The notes: generated by a model not told the origin, from the letters alone. A stretch of 64,000 nucleotides of DNA from Megalobrama amblycephala (GCF_018812025.1 NC_063050.1:57479147-57543146), one strand, 5' to 3'; positions 1 through 21,165 are shown, counted from the first letter of the stretch. Numbers and translations are program-made.

Positions 1-2263
1 CACGGCTCCTAAAATCAGTCCCTGCAGAGTTTATTTCCAGCTCTAATCAAACACACCAGAACAAGCCAATCAAGCTCTTCAGAGTTACTAGATAATTCCC
101 GGCAGGTGAGTTTGATCAGGGTTAGGACATTTCAAAGAAAATCAGGCCAAAAAGAAGTTTGTTTGGAGTTTATTTCGGTAGTTTGCCAAAATGGACTTTA
201 ATTCTGGCTGCTAAACACCTCTGAACTACCATTGGCCCGTGGTGATGATGCAACATGTGGGTGTGACTCTGAGGCTCCGCCTTCTTTGAGGTGTGAATCT
301 TCTGAGGTACTTTTGATCTGTTCGGTCGAGGTCAGACACGAGTAAAAACATGAACACTCTGAGAGCCGCTTTTTAACTGGAAGAGACGCTGACGCTGTTC
401 TTCATGTTTAATACGGTAAAGTTACTGCGTTAGAGAAATCTATTGTATAAAGTGCTGTAGAAATAAACGTGACGGGAGAGCTGAACCACAGAGCTGCTGC
501 GAACTAGTGTTGCACGATATACCGGTACTAGAAAGGTATCCCGATACCCTGCTTTTAAAAACGGTCCGGTTCTTCATTTTATTAGTACCGGTACTTTGAG
601 TGCCAGCTGTATTTCCTAATGTGCGACAGCAGGGGGCAGTGTGCGTGCAGCGCGCTGCTTCTGAGGCACATTGAGTGCGTGTTTATTCCTCTCAACTGCG
701 CAACGGCTTTTATGGTGACGAAACGAGAGGTATGGCTGCAAATACAGGTGCTCTTGCAGACCGTCCACAAATTATTGAGAAAGCAGATGCACGAAGCGAA
801 ATATGGCATTGTTTGCTTACATTGCCGACAGTCAGGGCAAGCCCACGGACATCAAAATAACGCAAGCGAAGGGAGTCTAAAGCATCTTGCCGTCAAACTT
901 CCCGATTTGTACAAAGAATTTAAAGAGCGACAGGTTAGTGTGTGATACCAGCATTATGGTTATGCTCTCAAACATTAAATGAGTGTTTTTTATTTATTTT
1001 ACTCGTGCAAGCAGATCTCCGCAAAGAGGTGTATTATTGAGTCTAAGTTTAATAAGTGATATATCTGGTTACAAAAATAAAATTAATTTAAAAATATATA
1101 AATATGTGAAGGGTATATACAGTTATTTTAAACCAATTTATGCTTTAATAACATTGCTCTAATTATTTACAGTAATATAATTTTTACAATAATCTTGCTG
1201 TCAAAAACGTGTAAACAGCAAATAATTTACAATTTTATTGAGCATGAAAAAAAAATAAAAAATATTGAATCTAACTCTAACTTCATGGCATTGAAGCTCA
1301 AATCCAGAATTATCAGCTGCACACTGGTGAAGAAAGAATTCTGTCATTTGTTATTTATTTACTTTTCCTGCCGTTTTAGGTTTTTGCCATAGTATCGTTT
1401 AAGTATCGGTATCGTGATATTTACGTTGGGTATCGTATCGAAGTCAAAATTTTGGTATTGTGACAACACTACTGCGAACACATCCGCATCACTGTGATCA
1501 CGTGTTTTCTGAACCGCTGTTCTCTCATTTTTGTTGTGTTTATTTTATTATTGAGAAGACATATTCATCTAAACGTTCACTAACAGGATACTGCTGGTCA
1601 CATATTTCTAAAATAAATTTGATTGATTTGAAACCGGAGGATTCGAGGACAAACGTTTCAGTGGCAGTGACCAAGGCAGACCAGCTGTTTCAAATCAATA
1701 ACATGTACTTTAGAGCGCAGACCTTTTGCATTGTGGTATTAAAGAGAAAGGCCTCAGCACCTCATGAGCTGGGAGAGCGCAGTGAACCTTCTTTTCACCC
1801 CCAAGAGAAGAATGAAAAAGAGGTTCAGTGTGAGTATATCAGGACCGTGAGCCTCCAGAGCCGAATCTGAGGAACCCTGATCTAACGCTAGAGTCGTGAT
1901 GACGGTCGCAGACGAACCCTTCATCAGCACAACACACTACTACAGTACTCAACAGATGTTTTATCCCATAATTCATCGTTTGATTGGTGATTGATTCGAG
2001 TCGGCTCAGAGTTTGCGCTAGACTGGTTTGAGGGACAAAAAAGATGCAAACCATTTCCATCCTCTGAAGCGTCACACTGTAATTCACCGTTCTTCAAAAA
2101 CGCTCCTTTTGTTCCACAGAATAAACACTGACAGCACACGAGTGAACTCAAGAGTTTAATGACCCACAGACAGCAGAGATTTCGTTCTGGAGTGAATTAT
2201 TCATTCACTATTGCATTCATGACATCACACTGAGTTTAAGGGTGAGAAATGACAGACACTCAC
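1..2263. other. tmem39a last intron (partial), no exon seen
   Basis: This stretch lies downstream of the last visible tmem39a exon and should be intron. I find no match to the expected C-terminal exon on the minus strand. Its main content is the hAT-like element at 505-1471. The rest is unremarkable AT-rich sequence. Confidence 0.5.
505..1471. mobile_element. Non-autonomous hAT-like DNA transposon with 8-bp target duplication
   Basis: The element starts with tagtgttgcacgatatacc and ends with the inverted form ggtattgtgacaacacta. It is flanked on both sides by the identical 8-mer ctgcgaac (497-504 and 1472-1479). An 8-bp duplication and this terminus type are hallmarks of hAT transposons. Inside, 619-945 on the plus strand has a frame containing CLHC, then KHLAVKLPDLYKEF, which resembles a BED zinc finger (C-x2-C, then H near the end) from the transposase N-terminus. 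The catalytic domain is absent, so the element could only move in trans. Confidence 0.8.
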
Positions 2264-10134
<7,871 letters not shown>

Positions 10135-11250
10135 GTCCACCAGCGGCTCCCTGCGACACCGTCCTCACGTCTCGGCCCAATGCAGCCCGGCCACTGCGGG
10201 AGAAACACAAGCCTGTTCAGATCACCAGAGAACAGCTGAGACACTGATTACTGACACACACAACATGATGAGAAATCACATGTCAGAGGATCAATTCAAT
10301 CAGCTCCCACTGAAACACAGTCAGGTCAGAGGTCAGAGGTCAGAGTTGGCGACACTCGTCTGATACAGGAGCGCTTCATCATCTGACACAAAGTAGCAGT
10401 TTTTCTGTTTAGACTGTTGCACCAAAAGAGGAAGTTAAAGCGCACTGAAGCTGAAGTGCAAGAAGAAAACAGCATTAAACTCTCCGGAGTGATGAACACA
10501 AAAACCTGCTGCTCACGCAGACAACAGAGGAATCACACAAACACTGCGAGATTACCAACACTAGACTGATAAACTACACTCATATCTAGACTGACTGATA
10601 AACTACAACCAGACTAACATCTAATCTACACTCATTAACAGACTAACTAATCTACACTAACAACCAGACTAACACCCAATCTACTCTTATAACCAGACTT
10701 AATCCACCATAACCAGACTAACGACTAAATTACAGCCAGACTATCTGCTGAACTCCAGTCACACTTAAACTCACACACACTTCAAACACAAACAGGAAAT
10801 AAACAGAATCTCTGGTCTGCAGCTGGAAACTGAACTAACTGAACTATATGAATATTGATCTGATGTTCACTGCTGTAAACGATGACTGAACACGTGATTA
10901 ACACTTAAATCAATAATTAAAGCAGCACTTACCGCACACCAATCATGAGCGCAGACATCAGTCTCCTAAACTCTGTAACAACCGCATTTGTTTCTCTCTC
11001 TCTCTGGAGTAATGATGGAGTGATGAGTTCTGATGAGTGTGTGTGAGAGTGTGTGTCGCGTGTGTCGCGCGCTGCTCGTTATTAACGGCCTTAAAATGCA
11101 AAACACAAAGTTGCAGAAGTTCCTCGCGCTGCAGTTGCAGACCGACGTGGCAAACCGACGCTGCGTCATATGACGCCATCAGATCCGCGACGCGACACGA
11201 CGCTTCTGGTGCGCACTGCGCAGGCGCCGTACACAAACCGAAAACGCTGG
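10135..11250 (-). promoter_or_regulatory. tmem39a: tmem39a 5' UTR exons and CpG-rich promoter region
   Basis: The coding exon can extend upstream to an acceptor at 10194-10195, giving a 5' UTR of 10135-10193. A donor (GCG followed by gtaagtgc) at 10932/10933 marks the likely end of a first noncoding exon that starts somewhere near 11000-11150. The stretch 11040-11230 is rich in CG dinucleotides (gtcgcgtgtgtcgcgcgctg and cgcgacgcgacacgacgc), unlike the AT-rich sequence around it, as expected for a housekeeping promoter. The exact start site is not visible. Between the two exons (10200-10930) there is only AT-rich sequence with short imperfect repeats built on ctacactcat/accagactaa (about 10555-10740). 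Confidence 0.55.
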
Positions 11251-11299
11251 GAACTAACAGTACTGAAATGATACAATGTAACATTTAAATATTGTATTT

Positions 11300-12156
11300 G
11301 TAACTTCCAGCTTTTATTTTGCTTTGTGAAACCGCCTTGCAAACGTTCCGGCAACGCTCTGACCGCGTGTGTGTGTCACAGATGAAGGCTTGAAGAGATT
11401 GTTGTGATGATGATGATGATGATGATGAACTCAAACTTGTCAGCATATGCTGCTTTCGCAGATTTATTTATGCATGTAGAAAAGGAAGAATTCTGTCCAC
11501 ATAAGATGCATGATATAAAGACAAAATATTAACAGTCCTTCATATACGAAAAATAGAACATGTACAATCATTACAGAGTCTGTTCAGTAATTCAGATAAA
11601 AATGATATAAAGGCAAGACTGAAAAAATATTCTGGTTTAGGACTTTGGATGCAGTAACAAGTTCCATGAAGATGTTATTTACAAAAAGGCTAAAGAACAG
11701 CTTGACCTGAGCACGATCAATAAAACATAAATACACACTTCTGTATTAGTTACTCTTTGTGTTTATGAAGCCAAACACTGAAGCGAGTTCAAAACTATCA
11801 TCACTAATCACACTGAATAACTTATTATGGACATGATAATTAGCATTTCAGAATCTCAACCCAATTCTTCGTTATATTGCATTTTATGCTGTGGTCGCTA
11901 AAAAAAAAAAAAAAAAAAAATGACACAAAAGACGTGATATTTACACAGATAAATCCTCAAACCCAAGAAAGCCACAGCTAATGTCACACATGTACTAGAA
12001 GAGGATATTCATTCATATTCACATTCAAGTGTATAAACTGATCTGCACAAAAATATAAAACAAAGAAATCCTCAATCTGTTCAGAGAATCACATCCTTCA
12101 AATATGTTCTGTAAAAGCAGTTGTGTTCATGAACAGAAGCTTCCAGACGCTGGTCC
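11300..12156 (-). other. ildr1 3' UTR and intergenic gap to tmem39a
   Basis: Downstream of the ildr1 stop the sequence is AT-rich with no conserved frame. An AATAAA signal on the minus strand at 11463-11468 would give a 3' UTR of about 0.7 kb. It would end only a few hundred bases from the tmem39a promoter. The poly-A run at 11901-11920 is a possible repeat tail. The assignment is inference. Confidence 0.45.
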
Positions 12157-15100
12157 TCAGATGATGATGCTGGTGCCGCTGCGAGAACTCTTATCCTGCA
12201 GAAGAAGAGCAGAGCGACATTAACACCAACGAGCACAGAAGATCTCACGAGTCTCTGATCAGGATCTGTGCGGATGTGAAGGTGCAGGAGGGTCCAAACG
12301 TCACACACCACAAGTGAAAATCATCTCTCTTTTTTTTGGCAAAATACAGAAAATAGTTCATTTAAAACCCTTAAGTTCACTGGAGCTCCGAGAACTAAAC
12401 CTGATGATCATGTTCAGCACGACCTGAGATGATAAAGATCTGCAGTGGAAGAATGACATCTGACCGTCTGTACAAACAGTCACATGATCAGTTACTGACA
12501 AATTCACTGTTCTGTGTTCTCATTTCTCATGTTTACTTTAAAGGGGATCTATTATGCCTCTTTCACAAGATGTAATGTACATCTAAAGTGACTCCAGAAA
12601 GTGTCTGAAGTTTCAGCTCAAAATACCCCACAGATCATTTATTATATCACGCCCCAACTGCCCCTTTTTAAGCGGAAGCAATAACACAGTTTTCATGTGT
12701 GTATCTTTAAATGCAAATGAGCTGCTGCTCCCTGCCCCCTTTCCAGAAGAGGGTGGAGCTTTAACAGCTCAGAGAAAGTGTTTTTGCATTACAATGCGCT
12801 GCTTTCCCATTGTTTTCTCCCATTAGGTGACATTTACACGTCTAAAAAACGACACACGGGCAGCTGAAAACACAAGGTGTCAAGACGCATCTTTAAAAGT
12901 TCTTTGAACTTGAGCGCTGCCGTTTCCTGTGCGGCATGTAGTAAAAGATGATCATGAACGCATAGAAAAGCAGCGCAGTGTAATGAAAAAAACGTGTTTG
13001 ATTTTCATTGATACAGCCAACAACAGAACATCACAGAACATCGTTTATCTCTTAGCGGAGACGTTCTTGTGTTTCCACTCCATAAACATGGCGACTGTGT
13101 GCTGCTCACTCAGGGGAGGAGCTATGCTAATAGACCCCTTAAAAGTTTGTAAACATTGCAACGTTTCCTGGTGGGCGGGGCTTAGCTGGAGGCAAAAAGA
13201 GACGCTGGACTCAATGTTGACAAGCGTAAGCTAGCATGTTTTAGGAGGGATTTATTAAACACAGATGCAGAAGAAGGTTCAGAACTGTCCGAATATGTAC
13301 AGTCACTGACTCTGCGGGACCGTGACGGCTATTTTTGTAAATTAACTTAAGTTTTGGATATTTCCTAGACAACATATGAATTACTTTCGGATGGTTCGGG
13401 GAATTTTGTCAAGGCTTATTGTCTAATGTAACCTAACGCTGGGCTAACTATGATTATGGCTAGCAATGTGGATTATTTTAAGAGACCATTCAGAGGATGG
13501 CACACACATCTATCGCTGTATGTTTGTTTAACATTTAAGCTAGCTAGTGCGCTGAAAATTGGCGACTTTTCACCTATAAAACAGAAACTTGCTGATTTGT
13601 ACTAGATAAAACCAACACACCATTACATATGCATCGATTATTTTACCTGATATGAAGTGTGCACTGCAAACACCAGCATTATTTATGATCGTCTCCGTCC
13701 AGTCTGTACGCCATATTGCATTCAACCACAATTATCTTTTTGATTTCTGAGAAGGAATGTCTGCCGGGATCTGGTAAAACTTTAGTTTTGAACCAAAAGT
13801 CCTGTTCCTTCTATTCTGGCAGCCAAAAACACAACAAGACGACATTTTAAAGTCAAAACCTCAAACTTATAAGAACTCATAGCGCCCGCTATGAGTTCTT
13901 ATAAATGTTTTGCCTCCAGCTAGAGCGGTGACGTCACAGTGACGCAGGCGATTAAGGTGTCTATAGGGCCGAGTCATGGGCGGGGTCTGTTACACTGTGA
14001 CGTCACAATGTATAGAAACCATGAACGACTCATTTTGAGACACTGTTTATGATTTATGGGGAATATAAACAAGGAGTGTGTGGATTTTTACCATTATAGG
14101 GTGATTGTGAACACAGTTATATGCAAACACCATGTAAATTGTGTAAACACTGAATTTTGCATAATAGGTCTCCTTTAAGATTTGAATGAAAAATAAAGCA
14201 TTCATCTTACATTCATTTACATTTCCAATGTGGCTGCAGACGTTTGGATCTACTCACGGCACCAGAACACCAGACGTGTTAGTTTGAGAGAGAGACTGAC
14301 AGTGTTAGTGAACGCGTGAGCCGCTCAGACTCTTACAGAGAAGCGTTCCGGCCGCTTGACTGGCTTCTTCCCGGGCTCGTACTCGCTGTAAGTGGGCGGA
14401 TGATCGGAAAATCCGCCTCCCCGAGCTCCTCGGGCGCCTCCGCGTCTGCTGTCCTCCTCGTTGGCCGAGCTCCACGAGCCGCGGCGGGGCATAGGAGAAT
14501 AATCGTCCCGCCTGGACGGGCCTCGGGGATCGAAGGCCAGCAGATCGTCCCTGGATCGCGAGCGAGGACGGAATCCTCCGGACCGGCTCCGGCCGTCCAG
14601 GACGTCCTCCTGGCTGTAGCTGCGCGGAATGACCGGCCGAGGGTAGCGGTGCGAGGCGCCGTAGGCGGACGAGCCGCTGGAGCGCCCTGCCCCTCGTGAC
14701 CCGGACGGGAACCTGCGTGAGGCGGGGCCGTCGTCCAGGCCGGAGAGCATGCTGGGAGGGCCGGCGGAGAAGGGGACGTGCTGCGGCATGTGCTGCGGGG
14801 GGGGCGGCATGTGCAGCGGAGGGGACGACATGTGCTGCGGCTGTAAGAGCGGGGCGTTCACATCCATGCCGCGCACCTGACCCTCCAGATAGTCCAGCAC
14901 CTGGTTGGTCCCGTGAACGCTGCCGTTGCCGTGGATGCTGGGAGGCGGCATGTTAACGGACATGTGTGGAGGCGGCAGCGGAACCGGCGTCATGTGACCC
15001 TTCCCTGATGCTGAACCTGACGAGGGAAAACAGAGAGAGTTAGAAGAACACACGGCGGCCTTACGTCACACTGAAACTGACATTTGGAGCTTCTTGGATG

Positions 15101-17234
15101 ACATGAGTAAATTATCAGGAAATGTTATTCTGAAGTGAACTAATCCTGCTACAATAAGAGACACTTTCACCATCCAATCAGTTCCTCATTAATTCTCCTT
15201 GTTGAACCTGTTTGAGCTGGAAACCCGTCCCAGACCCCAGAGGGATGCCTGTGTTGGACTGACCTGCGTACAGCATGGGGTTCATCTGGTAGGAGGAGCT
15301 GTGGTTGCTCATGGGTGCGTAGAGCGGCTGTCCGTTCATCCACGGCGTCATGGCCTTCTGCGCCTCCTTCATCATCCGGTGCTGCATGACCGCTAAACAC
15401 AAACACAAACACAGTGAGTTGTGGCGCTAGCGTGCTGCGTGAGGGAGCGGGCGGTGTGGCGTGTCGGTACGAACCCTTCTCGGGGCAGCAGCAGGTCTGA
15501 GGACAGCAGGGGCAGCGCACGTAACAGCAGCACTTCTGCGGACAGCACTGACAGCAGCACACGCACAGCAGGATGATGAGCATCAGCGCGCCCAACACGA
15601 TCAGCAGCACCGTCAGCCAGTCTAACGCAACAAACAGAACACTGCTTCAGACGGCGGATCGTGGCGCTCGCGGCACAAGGTCATGGGTTCGATTCCCAGT
15701 AATGCATGAACTGATAAATTATTGACCTTCAATGCAATTTAAGTCACTTTGGTTAAAAGCATCTGCCAAATGATGATTCTCCCGTGTTTAACGGACACAT
15801 CAGTAATCAGGACTTACGGTACACGATCAGCTTCATCTCTTTGTCTGAGTCTCCGACTGTGTCTCCAGGCGCTTCCACGGCACAGAAATACATCCCGTTG
15901 TCCCACCACATCACCTCATTGATGACCAGATCCGCCTCTGTTCAACACACACAGTCAGAGGAATCAGAAAACCCGTCATATCTGGACAATCAAAACATTA
16001 ATCATTCATGGAACTAGTTGAATTGATCAGTTGGGTCACTTTACAGTAGAGAAACTGAACTGAAGCCGAAGGATTGTGTGGATTCAGGTTTGTGTGTTCA
16101 GAGTCCGTCAACATTCGGACACTGAAGTGAAATCTCATTTTTCAGCATTGTGCATCAACTCACTGTTCTGAATGTAGACTTTGCGGTCTCTGTACTCGGA
16201 GCCCAGCACCGCCTCGTTGGATCCCAGTTTCTGAGCCACGGTTCGGACGGTGCGCTGCGAGTCCACGCAGTCATTGGCAGGATCCTGACCCAGCTGAAGG
16301 GCGGACTGATACGCTGCAGACACATATTAGTATGTTAGCACGTCAACAACGTCTGCTGTTCAACATAATAATAGTTAAATCCAAAACATGTTCTTCTGAC
16401 ACCGATCCACTCAGCTCTGATGTTGAAGCTCTACCTGTGGAGTAATAGTCCAGAACTGGATCTTTGCAGAAGGACTTGAACTTCCACGTGACCATCACAT
16501 TCTGAAGCTGTGCGGAGGTGGAATAATCACAGCGCAAGACGACCGACGCAAAGAGAGTCGTGCGTCTCTCTGTCTCAGTGAGAGTGACCTGGATCGACAG
16601 AATCCCTGAAACAACAGAGGAGAACGTCAGCTTTATTTCTACAGTATAAACAACGGTGATAAACAACAGAATCAGTGACGCAAACTTCATCAAACCTCAT
16701 GCGGTTAAAACTATAATATTACTGAACATTAAGTGTCTTTCTTTAAAGAGAAAGTGTGTGTGTGTGTGTGTGTGTGTAAGTTAAACAGAAACACACAGGC
16801 TGTCAAACCTGTAAAACTGGAAATCACACAAAGAGCAGGAAATTCTTCTCTGGTTCCAAACAAACTGAGTTTCAGTGTTTGTAAAGAGAAATATTCAGAA
16901 AAATATTCCTTCAAACTTCATCTCTTTGAATCTTTTGGATTTCAAATAAGCATTTATGATCAGCTGAGAGTTGCATTTATAAGTTTGATTATTTATTTCT
17001 TTTCATTTTTATTTTCTATAGATTCCATAATGTCTTACTCTTGAGTGTTTTAAGTCGTTTTAAACATTTATATCTCGTCATTCTTTCAATATTTGTACAT
17101 TTTTAATTGGAATGATGTCAACAGTGGTCACGTGATCGATACGGACGCGCTCCACAGGTGAGACACTGTTACCTGTCCACTGATCAACCTTCACAGTGTC
17201 ACTGAATTATTGGTTTTCTCGCCCTGAACTGAAC

Positions 17235-17303
<69 letters not shown>

Positions 17304-17362
17304 TCAGGCTCACCTGAGATCAGGACACTCAGAAGCAGCACCGACACGATCATCCTCCTCAT
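12157..17362 (-). CDS. ildr1: Immunoglobulin-like domain containing receptor 1 (angulin-2)
   Basis: ILDR1 is a single-pass membrane protein that recruits tricellulin to tricellular tight junctions; human mutations cause deafness. Exons in order: 17362-17314, 16605-16435, 16313-16164, 15937-15818, 15621-15475, 15392-15264, 15016-14337, 12195-12157. They make 494 codons plus stop. The first exon is a signal peptide ([17 protein letters not shown]). Next is a V-type Ig domain with [34 protein letters not shown] and [15 protein letters not shown] transmembrane segment ([15 protein letters not shown]) runs into the angulin cysteine cluster [20 protein letters not shown]. The cytoplasmic part is Pro/Met- then Arg/Ser-rich and has a conserved [14 protein letters not shown]. 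The tail, [12 protein letters not shown], is on its own exon and looks like a PDZ-binding end. Many matches to human ILDR1 make the family call firm. Confidence 0.93.
12542..14174. mobile_element. TTAA-target element, copy 2, with a nested insertion
   Basis: Termini aggggatctattatgc and gcataataggtctcct are inverted repeats flanked by TTAA (12538-12541 and 14175-14178). Subterminal words (cacaagatgtaatgtac, gtttcagctcaaaatacccc, cagctcatttgcatt-like) recur in the copy at 25624-26457. This copy is about twice as long because another inverted-repeat segment, about 13131-13963, sits inside it. It lies in the last ildr1 intron. Confidence 0.85.
13131..13963. mobile_element. Nested inverted-repeat segment inside the TTAA element
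   Basis: The left part reads tagaccccttaaaag and later tagctggaggcaaaa. The right part is their inverse, ttttgcctccagcta, then cttaatcg-like and tgtcta sequence. The shorter copy at 25624-26457 lacks it, which supports insertion. The boundaries are approximate. A 38-bp hairpin lies at 13867-13904, near the right end. Confidence 0.55.
15660..15777 (+). mobile_element. tRNA-derived SINE fragment in an ildr1 intron
   Basis: The sequence has a tRNA-like head with a B-box (ggttcgattccc). It is followed by the common fish SINE tail with cactttggttaaaagcatct and gccaaatga. About 118 bp are present and there is no clear target duplication. A more decayed relative with the same tail lies at 35895-35990. 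Confidence 0.75.
16747..16778. repeat. (GT)n microsatellite
   Basis: A short GT tract in ildr1 intron 1. The rest of that intron (16606-17313) shows nothing else I can name. Confidence 0.9.
17237..17300. repeat. (GT)n microsatellite beside the ildr1 exon 1 donor
   Basis: A 64-bp GT tract. In the ildr1 transcript it is (CA)n and starts about 14 nt after the exon 1 donor (gtgagcc at 17307-17313). CA repeats beside 5' splice sites are known binding sites for hnRNP L. Confidence 0.95.
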
Positions 17363-17449
17363 GATGATCCGATGAAACTCCAGCGAACGCGAACCGAAAC
17401 CAGCGCGAGAGAAAAGCGACACAGTCACGGATGAGCAGCTCCTTCAACA

Positions 17450-18983
17450 CTGCATTTCATCTCATAAGACGCTTTAACGTGAAGTTGTGACCCTCCCAGA
17501 CACCGGCTTGTGTTTCCTCCGCTCTCCTCTTCCTCCTCCTTCATCGTCATCGTCATCATTACTCCACCCCAAATCAGGTGTATCATGACGCGCATGCGCA
17601 CAGGTAACAACCATCCTGAGAAACTACACGATCCGCGCTGCTGCTGTCTGCTTCAGGACAGATGTGAAACCGCTGTGTGCTCTATTAGAGTTATTCTGAC
17701 TCTTTGATCGTGATTTCATTGTCGTTATAACACAGGCTGTGAGGAATTCAGTTCATGCATCATGGAGAAACTCAATCCAGATCAAACTGAGAGAGTCAGA
17801 GGATTTTACAGCAGAAACTCATTCACTCTCAACACTGAAACACATGAGGCTTTTAGTGAAAGAATTTGAATAAATAGTATGTTAATATCAACATAATATA
17901 CAAACGATATTATAGCATGTTGTTCGCTTGTTGATAGTGTAAACGTTACAGCACGTGATTTCAGATCAGCGAGGTGGTGAAGTTCCTCGTGTCACCAGCA
18001 GGTGGAGTCAGAATCTCAGTGCGGTTCGACATGCAGTCGATGGGTGGAGCTTCAGCTACATACAGGGGTCAGGTTAGGATGTGACCGGACCATAAAGCTC
18101 CACCCATGACATCCAGAGAGGTGCAGTGACCTTTGACCCTCAGATGAGTGGAACGGACCCTGACGTCTGTGGAGCTTCAGTGTCTGTGTTGAAGTGTTAG
18201 TGTCAGTCGACAGACATACAGCAGAAAAATCACCTTCAGACTGTCAGTAATCTCACGGATCATCAGAGCAGGTGTGACACTCAATATAAGGGACAGAAGC
18301 ACAGATGATCTTAATGTCATGTCTGTTTTTCAGTTTAATCTGAGACATGAGCCGAGTGTGACCCTGACCGAGAGCGAGTCGTCCAGCCGTCTTCCTCGCT
18401 CGTGTTCCTGCAGAAACCCTCTCACGGCCGCAGGGAATCCTGGAGACCACAAACACGGGCCAGACGTCGGATTGAGCGGCTCTGGCAGCGTGTGAGATGT
18501 CCGTTAAGTGTGTGTGTTTAGTTAGGGACAAAACTGTCCCCAGAAGTGAGCTAAATCAGACAAAAGGCCACTCTGAAGCCACTCGGGGACGTCCTCGTGT
18601 GTGAAAATGACTCAACGACAGACGCTGACCAACGGCAACAGACGCCGAGAGGGAAACGCACTGATCCGAAAAAACCCAAAGAAACGTCTGTTGCTGTTAG
18701 TATGTGCTTGTTTTTCCCGACTGAACACATTCAGTCCCGTATGGTCCGGCCGGGGAATGTCTGAGAAGTTTCGTACTGTAATCTGGTGATTGTCCGTGAT
18801 GGTCAGTGTGAACCGAAGCCTGCGGCCATAATTAACTTCATATAAAAATAACAGTCCAGAGTATGTCCTCATTCAGACTGACTGTGTGTGTGTGTGTGTG
18901 TAACTGATGTGTGTGTGTGTGTGTGTGTGTGTGTAACTGATGTGTTTGAGTGTGTGACTGATGTGTGTGTGTGTGTGTGACTG

Positions 18984-19041
<58 letters not shown>

Positions 19042-19067
19042 CTGATGTGTGTGTGTGTGTGTGACTG

Positions 19068-19101
<34 letters not shown>

Positions 19102-19191
19102 CTGATGTGTGTGTGTGTGTGACTGATGTGTTTGAGTGTGTGTGTGTGTGTGTGTGTGTGTGTAACTGATGTGTGTGTGTGTGTGTGACTG

Positions 19192-19225
<34 letters not shown>

Positions 19226-19257
19226 CTGATGTGTGTGTGTGTGTGACTGATGTGTTT

Positions 19258-19311
<54 letters not shown>

Positions 19312-19349
19312 CTGATGTGTTTGAGTGTGTGTGTGTAACTGATGTGTTT

Positions 19350-19383
<34 letters not shown>

Positions 19384-19427
19384 CTGATGTGTTTGAGTGT
19401 GTGTGTGTGTGTGTAACTGATGTGTTT

Positions 19428-19465
<38 letters not shown>

Positions 19466-19491
19466 CTGATGTGTGTGTGTGTGTGTGACTG

Positions 19492-19525
<34 letters not shown>

Positions 19526-19559
19526 CTGATGTGTGTGTGTGTGTGTGACTGATGTGTTT

Positions 19560-19607
<48 letters not shown>

Positions 19608-19618
19608 CTGATGTGTTT

Positions 19619-19680
<62 letters not shown>

Positions 19681-19691
19681 CTGATGTGTTT

Positions 19692-19733
<42 letters not shown>

Positions 19734-19845
19734 CTGATGTGTTTGAGTGTGTGTGTGTGTGTGTAACTGATGTGTTTGAGTGTGTGTGTGTGTGTGTGTG
19801 TGTGTAACTGATGTGTTTGAGTGTGTGTGTGTAACTGATGTGTTT

Positions 19846-19896
<51 letters not shown>

Positions 19897-21165
19897 AGTA
19901 TCGTCTAAACAATAAACAAAGAGCTCATGACTCACACTCACAAACTGACTTACACCGACACACACTACATAGTGTGTAAGAGTCATAAAGCTGCAGCAAT
20001 AATGTGACGCTACAGAAAAACACACAAAATGAGTCCATTAGAAGCGTTTGTCAAGTTTTTACTGAAATTCATTTGATGATGTAGTTATTAACATAATTTG
20101 AGTCTGCATACAGCTAATATACAAATTTCATAAGGCAATAAATGTGAAAACATACAAAATGTAAACAAAGTTGCATACAAATGATTTTCAGTCCTCAAAG
20201 GCACAATTGTAATTATATTAACCATTTTCTCAAGTATTGGGATAAAAGAGTGTTTTGTTTGATAAGACTAACTTGAGTAACAAACAACTATTTGAAGGCA
20301 ACAGAACACCAGAGTAAACACAGTGACGTCAGTCTGAGAGAGACACACACGCGTCGTTCAGATGAGATCATCGTCCGGTGACGTCACGCGTCGACACACA
20401 CACACACACACTCACGCCGTCAGACACTGAAGTGTTTCACATTATACTGTGACGTCTGAGGGGATCCTGAACTAACCGCACTTCTCTGACTGTATCTGCG
20501 GCAGAACGATGTACTAGAGTACGGTTCAGAAATCAGCACATATCATCCAGACGTGCGTCAGTGAAATCTAGCAGTCAGTAAATGAAAATACTGTCTTGTT
20601 TATCTAACATGATAATTCTGTGGAACTGCTGAAACCAAATGACTTCCTGTAATCTTTAAACAGTTTTGCTCAGCTTTCCAGTGTCCTTCCCAAAAATACA
20701 CAATATTATCATTCGTTAATTTGAAAATCGTATAATACTGATAAAACCTTGAGAATAACAAGATCTGCAATGATATTAATATCTTGTGCAAAAGCAGCAC
20801 ATCATTAGTTATCCGGCACAGCAGTTATGAATGTGTTTATCGATACATTTCATCAGAATGTAACAATTTAGCAAAGTATCATCTCCATTCAAACGGAGCA
20901 GCTTGAGATTATATACGTGTGAAATAAACCTCATATATAAAGTCCAGCAACATGTAAACGTCGTCATTCCACTGTTTAGGAAATGTTTTCATCGAACAGA
21001 GTCTCTGCGTACCTCATGAATGAATACTGATATTTTGAGTCAACGCTGACCCATTTTAGGGGAAGTTACTGTAAAACATATTTCAGACCCACAAACCTTC
21101 GTTCCGCAGCGCTGGAGCTCCGCAGGATCGGTGAAGCTGGAGTGTGTCTGCAAGCGTGGCGACGT

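Noticed and set aside
14316..14956. GC-rich plus-strand frames opposite ildr1
   Set aside because: They are antisense to the long ildr1 cytoplasmic exon, whose minus-strand frame matches the family and has splice sites at both ends.
18838..20025. 395-residue His/Thr open frame
   Set aside because: It is a GT/CA repeat array without stops by composition; no codon bias, domain or splice context.
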